Below, piece after piece: positions 25,385-32,695 of a DNA stretch of 64,000 nucleotides; within the stretch, counting starts at the first letter, position 1, and every line of letters begins with the position of its first letter. The notes under the pieces were generated by a model, which did no database searches, had not been told where the DNA came from, and worked only from the letters and a program-made list of their open reading frames with translations. Made by a program: the position numbers and the translations under genes. The stretch covers positions 1 to 64,000 of the forward strand of contig JACKFF010000004.1 of the NCBI GenBank assembly GCA_020632595.1. The letters are read 5' to 3'. This stretch comes from Nitrospiraceae bacterium (GTDB lineage Bacteria > Nitrospirota > Nitrospiria > Nitrospirales > UBA8639).

Positions 25385-25672
25385 GTATAGAAAGTGGATA
25401 TCAGATGATCGTCTATGCTGTGACGGGAGAGGGATGTTGCTGCCGATACCCTATTCAGTCCGGGCCACCCATCCATCCTAAGTTTCGACAGCGTAAGAAT
25501 AATAAACCTGCAGGATTTAATCTAGTCTTGCCTTGAATTTCCGTGATGAGCCTGCGCGAATAATTCCGGCACACAACCGCCTGAGGATGATGGCATGATC
25601 TGTCTTGACATTGTCGTAAAGCGCTTGACACTATCATACCTGGTTTGATTGTTAATCCAAAGGAAATTTTTC

Positions 25673-26050
25673 ATGTGGAAGCATAATTTTTTGTTTCGAG
25701 CTGAAGGGGCGGTGCCCCTGGAGCAAACCGAAAACGAGTTGTTTCATGACACGAACCCGGCACTGGATAGTTCGGGCTTACAAATGGATAAATATATTTC
25801 CGTCTGGCTCCAAGGGGATGGCGATGAGACCAAGCCACTGGTCTATACGACGGTGTATGTTCGAACGGCCACGTTAGATCCGGAAAAAGGGGTTGGATTC
25901 CTTCAACCCCTTCAAGGACGGACCCACCAAATCAAAAGTATGTTGTCCCCCGAACAGAAATCGTATCTTCGGCAATGGTTGTCGAGTACCTATCCACCAG
26001 CCTGGGAAGAGGCTGACGATCACTTTCAGTCCATTTTCTCCGAAACCTGA
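25673..26050 (+). CDS. Hypothetical 125-residue protein
   Basis: Starts at ATG 25673 with AAAGGAAA upstream. The sequence (MWKHNFLFRAEGAVPLEQTE) continues through SVWLQGDGDETKPLVYTTVY and ends AWEEADDHFQSIFSET. It is soluble, acidic and without a signal peptide. The family is not recognised. Good ribosome-binding site and protein-like composition support a real gene. It precedes the FAD-enzyme gene by 117 bp on the same strand. Confidence 0.6.
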   Translation: MWKHNFLFRAEGAVPLEQTENELFHDTNPALDSSGLQMDKYISVWLQGDGDETKPLVYTTVYVRTATLDPEKGVGFLQPLQGRTHQIKSMLSPEQKSYLRQWLSSTYPPAWEEADDHFQSIFSET

Positions 26051-26167
26051 TCTCCCCATTCCCGCCGGAGCATGGTCGGTTTCTGAGATCGGCATAGGTG
26101 AATTTCAGCTTCTCGCTCGCCCGGGTGGTCCGGTCGGCGGCAAATGTTTATTGCTAGGGTCTTAGTC

Positions 26168-27442
26168 ATGGATTTACAGACACAGGTTCTGATCATCGGC
26201 GCCGGCGGCGGGGGAGCGGTCCTGGGACTTCTCTTAGCCCGAAAAGGGATTGCCAATATCGTTTTGGAGCAGGCTGCGGGTCCCCCGCAGGGGCTGCGGG
26301 GAGAAATTCTCCAACCCAATGGGCAGGAAATCCTTCAGCGCCTTGGGTTATTAGACCAGTTGCCGGTTCATGCCTATAAACCCGTCAGATTCTTTCATTT
26401 CCGTCGAAGCGGAGGAACGCGGCTCTGTACGATTGACTATGCGATGTTGCCCCCGCCCTTTAACCGGGCTTTGGTGATGTGGCCTCATGTCGTGCATCAC
26501 ACTATTCTCGACGCGCTGAAACGGGAGAATCCATTGGGACTTCGCTATGGGGCACGTTTTCGTTCTCTGCTCCGGAATGGCACACGTATCACAGGTGTCA
26601 AAGCAGATATTGAGGGCAACCAGGTTACGATCGGTGCTCAGGTGGTGGTTGGGGCAGATGGACCGTTTTCGGAGGTTCGGGAAGCGCTCGGCATACCCAC
26701 GGTGCTGCATCGGTATCTCGACAGTTATCTGGTGGCCATGTTGGAATCACCCACATCATTGGAGGAAGCGCAGTACTATGTGGGGAAAAAATCTATTCTG
26801 GGAATTTTCCCCGCCGCCGGTCAAAAGGTTTATGCCTTTTATATGGTTTCGTCGGATTCCCTGAACCAGGTTAAAGCCGATGGGGTATCGGCCCTTCGAG
26901 AAAAATGGAAAACCATTGCCCCGGAACTTGCCACGGTCTTTGATTCCTTTCAGGATTGGAATCAGACGGCCTATATGGGAACCGGACGGGTCCGGGCGAA
27001 AACCTGGGTTCAGGATGGAGCGGTGGTCATGGGTGATGCCGCCCATGGGATGAATCCGCATGCCTCCCAGGGACGGATGCAAGCGATGGTAGACGCGGTT
27101 ACCCTCGCGGAGGTTCTTGATGATTGTCATCGGACGGGAAACTGGTCGGCATCGAATCTTAGGGCATTTGAATCACAACGGCGTCCTCAGGTCACCATGC
27201 TGCAACGTCTGGCTGATGAAGAGGTCTTTTTTTGGAATACCGGAAATCCTCTCCTGGGGATGTTGCGGGACCGCGTCTTCACAACGATGGATAAAAATCC
27301 GCGTTTGCAATATCAAGTGTTGACGGCCACAGCCGGGCTGCGGACCACCTCACCCTTTGGTTGGATGGATCGGTTTCAAGCGGCGGGCTTGTTGCCGGAT
27401 CCCAGAGCCCATCAGATTCCCGATCATGCACGGTCTGCGTAA
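26168..27442 (+). CDS. FAD-dependent monooxygenase, UbiH-like
   Basis: The product has 424 residues from the ATG at 26168. The N-terminal Rossmann motif VLIIGAGGGGAVLGLLLARK (8-27) binds FAD. VVVGADGPFSEVREALG is the DG motif and VVMGDAAHGMNPHASQG the GD motif that contacts the FAD ribityl chain, so all three signatures of class A flavin monooxygenases are present. The substrate is not evident; relatives hydroxylate ubiquinone precursors or aromatic compounds or act as geranylgeranyl reductases. There is no membrane segment. Confidence 0.85.
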   Translation: MDLQTQVLIIGAGGGGAVLGLLLARKGIANIVLEQAAGPPQGLRGEILQPNGQEILQRLGLLDQLPVHAYKPVRFFHFRRSGGTRLCTIDYAMLPPPFNRALVMWPHVVHHTILDALKRENPLGLRYGARFRSLLRNGTRITGVKADIEGNQVTIGAQVVVGADGPFSEVREALGIPTVLHRYLDSYLVAMLESPTSLEEAQYYVGKKSILGIFPAAGQKVYAFYMVSSDSLNQVKADGVSALREKWKTIAPELATVFDSFQDWNQTAYMGTGRVRAKTWVQDGAVVMGDAAHGMNPHASQGRMQAMVDAVTLAEVLDDCHRTGNWSASNLRAFESQRRPQVTMLQRLADEEVFFWNTGNPLLGMLRDRVFTTMDKNPRLQYQVLTATAGLRTTSPFGWMDRFQAAGLLPDPRAHQIPDHARSA

Positions 27443-27500
27443 TTAACGTTGGAGTCCATCTTCGTCGCTCATCCTTTTTCCAATATTTGGCTCGTATCCT

Positions 27501-28268
27501 ATGCCGACATCACTATTGCCGTCACTCGAACTTCCCGAAGACCTGAGGGAAACACTCGAACAATATGTAAAAGAGCTTCAGAAGGATTGGGGGGCTGATT
27601 TAGAGAGCCTTCTTCTGTATGGCAGCGCGGCTCGGGGGGATTTTATTGCCGGCCGATCCAATTTTAATTTTTTGGTGCTGGTCCGGGCACTATCGGTGAG
27701 CGGGCTCCAGCGTGCAGGACAATTACATCGCAAATGGGGGAAGCATCAAATCGTCGCGCCTCTGGTGATGACGCAGGAGGAATTGTCCCAAACCCGTACT
27801 CTGTTCCCATTGGAATATTTTCAAATGCAAGAGCATCATGTGCGCTTGGCCGGCAAAGACCCGTTCGGCGCAGGGCACATTGATCGTCCACAATTGGGAT
27901 GGCAATGTGAGCATGAACTCCTGGCGAATGTGTTCCGGATGCGGCAACGATTTGTTGAAGGGGAAGGACGACCCGAGGCCATCCGGGCTTTGCTTATGCT
28001 TTCCATTACCTCCGTTCTCCCATGTGTGCGGGGTATTCTGCGGGTCCTGGGTCATCCCTCAAAGGGAAAAGATGTGCAGATTCTTGAATGTCTTCCCCAT
28101 GCCCTGCAGTTTGACCCCACGGTCCTCGTCGAAGTCCTGCAGATGAAGCGAGGCCTGAATAGTCCGGGTTCTCTTGAATGGTCCAAGGTGTATGAGCGGT
28201 ATCTTCAGTCTGTGGAGGGTTTGTTGAAACAGGTTCAGGCGGTTCGTCAGGAGAGCGGAGTAGGATGA
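27501..28268 (+). CDS. Nucleotidyltransferase-fold protein with altered active site
   Basis: The product has 255 residues. LLLYGSAARGDFIAGRSNFN has the GS...G nucleotidyltransferase motif (G41-S42), but the expected metal-binding Asp-x-Asp is Asn54-Phe-Asn56. Metal binding is therefore probably lost, as in known degenerate members whose motif reads RSNINLL. The C-terminal half is helical (HELLANVFRMRQRFVEGEGR). The stop overlaps the start of the TPM gene (ATGA), so the two are translationally coupled. The role is unknown, perhaps regulatory or binding. Confidence 0.72.
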   Translation: MPTSLLPSLELPEDLRETLEQYVKELQKDWGADLESLLLYGSAARGDFIAGRSNFNFLVLVRALSVSGLQRAGQLHRKWGKHQIVAPLVMTQEELSQTRTLFPLEYFQMQEHHVRLAGKDPFGAGHIDRPQLGWQCEHELLANVFRMRQRFVEGEGRPEAIRALLMLSITSVLPCVRGILRVLGHPSKGKDVQILECLPHALQFDPTVLVEVLQMKRGLNSPGSLEWSKVYERYLQSVEGLLKQVQAVRQESGVG

Positions 28269-28996
28269 TGCCCACCAGAAGGCTTGTCGGTCCGCTCATT
28301 CTGGTGGTTGTGTTGGCTTTTTCTGCCGTCTCAATGGGGATGACTCCCCAGGAACAAAACCTCCCAACCCCGTTGGGGTATGTGAGTGATTATGCCCACC
28401 TGCTCGATGAGGAATGGCACAAACAAATTCGATCCGTGTGCAAAGATCTTGAATCGTCTTCCGGTGTGGAAATGCTGGTGGTGACCCTCCCGAGCATCAG
28501 CCCTCTTTCCCATGCCCAGGAGTATGCCTCCCGTCTCTATGAAGCCTGGCGGATTGGAACGGCGCAACAGGAGCGTGGCATCCTGTTACTGGTGGCGGTC
28601 AAAGAACGCCAAGCGGTGGTGGTGGTGGGGAAGAACCTTTTGTCGGTCGTGACTCCCCAACAATTGGATGAGATTTCTCTTAAGCATTTGCGTCCAATGT
28701 TCCGCTCTGGAGAGTATGGGATCAATATCTACCGGTCTGCCGTATCCCTTTCCACGCTGGCCGCACGGGCTCCTATTCAGAAGGACAAACCCAAGCCTCA
28801 GCGATCGGCCGCTTTTTGGATGAATATCGCGGTGGTGGTGCTAATGGTTTACGCGCTCTGGCGGTTCACCCGTCCTGAACGGCGACATCCGTTTTCCCGT
28901 TGGAAAAGGGGAGAATATTGGGGAACCGGTCAGGGGGGATTTGGCGGAAACTTTGGAGGATTTGGGGGAGGAACGGGAGGTCAGGGCTTACGTTGA
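28265..28996 (+). CDS. TPM-domain membrane protein
   Basis: The product has 243 residues. A signal or anchor helix (LVGPLILVVVLAFSAVSMGM) is followed by the TPM domain: YVSDYAHLLDEEWHKQIRSV, then GVEMLVVTLPSI, then ERGILLLVAVKERQAVVVVG. A second membrane helix (WMNIAVVVLMVYALWRF) and a Gly/Phe-rich tail (GGFGGNFGGFGGG) follow. TPM proteins have been linked to photosystem repair phosphatases and to membrane-protein assembly, but their bacterial role is unsettled. It is coupled to the nucleotidyltransferase-fold gene. Confidence 0.85.
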   Translation: MMPTRRLVGPLILVVVLAFSAVSMGMTPQEQNLPTPLGYVSDYAHLLDEEWHKQIRSVCKDLESSSGVEMLVVTLPSISPLSHAQEYASRLYEAWRIGTAQQERGILLLVAVKERQAVVVVGKNLLSVVTPQQLDEISLKHLRPMFRSGEYGINIYRSAVSLSTLAARAPIQKDKPKPQRSAAFWMNIAVVVLMVYALWRFTRPERRHPFSRWKRGEYWGTGQGGFGGNFGGFGGGTGGQGLR

Positions 28997-29170
28997 AGAA
29001 GCTGGACTGGACCGAGCGACCTCTTTTTTCCTTACGCATCGTGAAATGTGTGGGGAAGATATTTGTGGTACGGTTTTCCTGCCCTGCCTTTCCAGAATGT
29101 CCACCCGTTCCATAACCCTTTTTATTTCGAGAGTAGGGATGGGAAGATCCATCGCTATAAGCAATCCATA

Positions 29171-29210
29171 AACCCCAGGCCGACTTCATGTTGGCCCGGG
29201 GTTCTGTTTT
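29171..29210 (+). terminator. Rho-independent terminator
   Basis: An 11-bp stem AACCCCAGGCC / GGCCCGGGGTT (one mismatch) with an 11-nt loop is followed by CTGTTTT. It lies between the convergent TPM gene and DUF3386 gene and could serve both. Confidence 0.7.
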
Positions 29211-29886
29211 ATGACAGCATTTTGTGATTTTCAAACGTGAGGGATCGCACGACGATTTCCCCGTTTTCATAAGAAATGATGCGTCGGGTGGCTGGAAGGT
29301 CTGAGTTGCCTATTCTGATATGGGTATCCGAAAAACTGTCGACATTTTTCAGTGACCGGTCTTTTGGAGAAAAATAATAGACCGTATATCGTGTGGTGAG
29401 ATAATGCCCATCCTGGGTGACTGCACTCTCTTCCACGTTGATGGTAAAAGCCGCCTGCGGCATATTTCGATTGATTTGGGTAATGCGGTTGTCTTTCACC
29501 CGGTACCATGAACCCATTCCGTCTCCATGAATGGTGATCCGTTGACCTAAAGGGTGCTGTTCTTCTCCTCCTAACGTCAGGGTATGTTTCCCGTCTGATT
29601 CCTGAAACGTTCTAGGCCCCCGATGGACGGCAATCATTCCAATCTGGTTTTGGGCCCACGTTTGTAATTCGGTATCATCGATACCCACCGTCACTTCCCG
29701 CGGCCCTTTTACGGTCACCGTCCCTTTGGTTTCTTTTCCGTTCACATTAATACGCAGGTCGGCCTGAAAGCCTTTAAAGTCCGGTTGCCACCGTGCGGTT
29801 TTAGCAAAGGCGGCTTGGAGCAGCTCGCGGGCTTTTGGATCATCCTGGACTTCGGTGGTTGGTTGCTCTGCTGTATTCTTTTCCAT
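29209..29886 (-). CDS. DUF3386-family protein
   Basis: The product has 225 residues from the ATG at 29886 with AGGAGCC upstream. It matches the DUF3386 pattern: ARELLQAAFAKTARWQPDFK, then GFQADLRINVNGKETKGTVT, HGDGMGSWYRVKDNRITQIN and PQAAFTINVEES. The family is known mostly from cyanobacteria and some chemolithotrophs, with unknown function. It has no signal peptide, is beta-rich and is monocistronic. Confidence 0.78.
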   Translation of the reverse strand: MEKNTAEQPTTEVQDDPKARELLQAAFAKTARWQPDFKGFQADLRINVNGKETKGTVTVKGPREVTVGIDDTELQTWAQNQIGMIAVHRGPRTFQESDGKHTLTLGGEEQHPLGQRITIHGDGMGSWYRVKDNRITQINRNMPQAAFTINVEESAVTQDGHYLTTRYTVYYFSPKDRSLKNVDSFSDTHIRIGNSDLPATRRIISYENGEIVVRSLTFENHKMLS

Positions 29887-30304
29887 GTCGTAGGCTCCTT
29901 TTCCTGTCATGTCGGGTATGTGATCAGACTGATAGAGCGAATACTGCTGCTCATTATAAGGATCTCAGGAGAGGGGGACAACCGTTCAGATGGCGCGAGG
30001 TCACGAGGACTCTTGAAGTCCTCAGTCTCATTGACTGTACGGGAAATTTTGCCGGCTCCACCATTAAACTTTTCAAAAACCCTCTGTCAGAAACTAATCT
30101 TTGTTAAAGGTTTAACTCGTTAGCCAGATGCCTATAAAATCATAAAAAGGGGGAAACAAAGGTACATTGAAAAGAGAGTGGTGTTCGGCTAGGCTGCTTC
30201 CATAATTTTTTATCTGAGGGAAGATTTCCCGGCAAAGATGTCCGTGTTTTCCATCCCTCTGACAGAGATGTTTCGCTTGCTTCCACCCCCAAGAGGCATT
30301 GCGC
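29887..30304. other. Intergenic region upstream of the PASTA array
   Basis: 418 bp between divergent genes, AT-rich near 30060-30180. It should hold both promoters. No riboswitch or convincing promoter pair was identified. Confidence 0.5.
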
Positions 30305-31438
30305 ATGTACGCCGAAGAGCAACAGTTTAAGGATGTCCGGAAACTTAAACGAACCGGTCAGGTCCATGGTTGGCTGATACAATTTTTTAAGGTCATGGTC
30401 TTGGTGGGTTTGTTGTTCCCCACCTTCGCGTTGCCAACAGTATGGGCCGAAGTTGTCCCCGATGTGGTGGGAAGCCCGCAGGCGTCTGCTGAGGGGGCCA
30501 TTACTGCGGCGGGTTTGGCAGTGGGGACCATCACGACCAGCAGTCATGCCACGGTGCCATCGGGGAATGTCATCAGTCAATCGCCGGGGGCGGGGACGAG
30601 CGTGGCGGCGGGCAGTGCGGTGAACCTGGTGGTGTCGACGGGGCCGGCGCCGGTCACGGTGCCGGATGTGGTGGGGAGCCCGCAGGCGTCTGCTGAGGGG
30701 GCCATTACCGCGGCGGGCTTGGCAGTGGGGACCATCACGACCAGCAGTCATGCCACGGTGCCGTCGGGGAATGTCATCAGTCAATCGCCGGGGGCGGGGA
30801 CGAGTGTGGCGGCGGGCAGTGCGGTGAACCTGGTGGTGTCGACGGGGCCGGCGCCGGTCACGGTGCCGGATGTGGTGGGGAGCCCGCAGGCGTCTGCTGA
30901 GGGGGCCATTACCGCGGCGGGCTTGGCAGTGGGGATCATCACGACCAGCAATCATGCCACGGTGCCGTCGGGGAATGTCATCAGTCAATCGCCGGGGGCG
31001 GGGACGAGCGTGGCGGCGGGCAGTGCGGTGAACCTGGTGGTGTCGACGGGGCCGGCGCCGGTCACGGTGCCGGATGTGGTGGGGAGCCCGCAGGCGTCTG
31101 CTGAGGGGGGCCATTACCGCGGCGGGCTTGGCAGTGGGGACCATCACGACCAGCAGTCATGCCACGGTGCCGTCGGGGAATGTCATCAGTCAATCGCCGG
31201 GGGCGGGGACGAGCGTGGCGGCGGGCAGTGCGGTGAACCTGGTGGTGTCGACGGGGCCGGCGCCGGTCACGGTGCCGGATGTGGTGGGGAGCCCGCAGGC
31301 GTCGCTGAGGGGCCATTACCGCGGCGGGCTTGGCAGTGGGGACCATCACGACCAGCAGTCATGCCACGGTGCCGTCGGGGAATGTCATCAGTCAATCGCC
31401 GGGGGCGGGGACGAGTGTGGCGGCAGGCAGTGCGGTGA
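30305..31438 (+). CDS. PASTA-repeat secreted protein 1, N-terminal part (frame broken)
   Basis: From the ATG at 30305 (MYAEEQQFKDVRKLKRTGQV) there is a long basic N-region, then the hydrophobic segment VMVLVGLLFPTFALPTVWA, a probable signal peptide cut after VWA. PASTA repeats of 68 residues follow (VTVPDVVGSPQASAEG... VVSTGPAP). The frame is good to about 31085, where one extra G in a G-run shifts it; the rest to 31438 is out-of-frame reading of the same repeats. With 31481-34963 it would be one protein of about 1,550 residues, since both ends are in the same frame. Confidence 0.7.
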   Translation: MYAEEQQFKDVRKLKRTGQVHGWLIQFFKVMVLVGLLFPTFALPTVWAEVVPDVVGSPQASAEGAITAAGLAVGTITTSSHATVPSGNVISQSPGAGTSVAAGSAVNLVVSTGPAPVTVPDVVGSPQASAEGAITAAGLAVGTITTSSHATVPSGNVISQSPGAGTSVAAGSAVNLVVSTGPAPVTVPDVVGSPQASAEGAITAAGLAVGIITTSNHATVPSGNVISQSPGAGTSVAAGSAVNLVVSTGPAPVTVPDVVGSPQASAEGGHYRGGLGSGDHHDQQSCHGAVGECHQSIAGGGDERGGGQCGEPGGVDGAGAGHGAGCGGEPAGVAEGPLPRRAWQWGPSRPAVMPRCRRGMSSVNRRGRGRVWRQAVR

Positions 31439-32695
31439 ACCTGGTGGTGTCGACGGGGCCGGCGCCGGTCACGGTGCCGAATGTGGTGGGGAGCCCGCAA
31501 TGCGGGCTCACTGCAGCAAATGTCATCAGTCAACGGGGCGGTGCATGCCTCGGTGACCAGCAGTCATGCCACGGTGCCGTCGGGGAATGTCATCAGTCAA
31601 TCGCCGGGGGCGGGGACGAGTGTGGCGGCGGGCAGTGCGGTGAACCTGGTGGTGTCGACGGGGCCGGCGCCGGTCACGGTGCCGAATGTGGTGGGGAGCC
31701 CGCAGGCCACTGCGCAAACCACGCTTACCAATGCGGGCCTCAAGGTGGGGACCATCACGACCAGCAGTCATGCCACGGTGCCGTCGGGGAATGTCATCAG
31801 TCAATCGCCGGGGGCGGGGACGAGTGTGGCGGCGGGCAGTGCGGTGAACCTGGTGGTGTCGACGGGGACCGGCGCCGGTCACGGTGCCGAATGTGGTGGG
31901 GAGCCCGCAGGCCACTGCGCAAAACGCACGCTTACCAATGCGGGCCTCAAGGTAGGGACCATCACGACCAGCAGTCATGCCACGGTGCCGTCGGGGAATG
32001 TCATCAGTCAATCGCCGGGGGCGGGGACGAGTGTGGCGGCGGGCAGTGCGGTGAACCTGGTGGTGTCGACGGGGCCGGCGCCGGTCACGGTGCCGAATGT
32101 GGTGGGGAGCCCGCAGGCCACTGCGCAAAGCACGCTTACCAATGCGGGCCTCAAGGTGGGGACCATCACGACCAGCAGTCATGCCACGGTGCCGTCGGGC
32201 CGGGTCATCAGTCAATCGCCGGGGGCGGGGACGAGTGTGGCGGCGGGCAGTGCGGTGAACCTGGTGGTGTCGACGGGGCCGGCGCCGGTCACGGTGCCGA
32301 ATGTGGTGGGGAGCCCGCAGGCCACTGCGCAAACCACGCTTACCAATGCGGGCCTCAAGGTAGGGACCATCACGACCAGCAGTCATGCCACGGTGCCGTC
32401 GGGCCGGGTCATCAGTCAATCGCCGGGGGCGGGGACGAGTGTGGCGGCGGGCAGTGCGGTGAACCTGGTGGTGTCGACGGGGCCGGCGCCGGTCACGGTG
32501 CCGAATGTGGTGGGGAGCCCGCAGGCCACTGCGCAAAGCACGCTTACCAATGCGGGCCTCAAGGTGGGGACCATCACGACCAGCAGTCATGCCACGGTGC
32601 CGTCGGGCCGGGTCATCAGTCAATCGCCGGGGGCGGGGACGAGTGCGGCGGCGGGCAGTGCGGTGAACCTGGTGGTGTCGACGGGACCGGCGGTG
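30457..32695 (+). repeat. 204-bp coding minisatellite, 11 units
   Basis: Near-identical units each encode one PASTA repeat. Unit starts fall at 30457, 30661, 30865, 31069, 31274, 31476, 31681, 31886, 32092, 32296 and 32500. Spacing is exactly 204 bp except for five consecutive units (205, 202, 205, 205, 206). The unit from 31476 holds a scrambled stretch at about 31495-31560. From about 31690 the second quarter changes from the ASAEGAITAAGLAVG type to ATAQTTLTNAGLKVG. Confidence 0.92.

Noticed and set aside
29912..30304. c-di-GMP riboswitch before the PASTA genes
   Set aside because: Considered because an HD-GYP regulator lies upstream, but the GEMM core motifs are not present.
30457..32695. 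CRISPR array
   Set aside because: The direct repeats are 204 bp with no unique spacers and encode PASTA domains.
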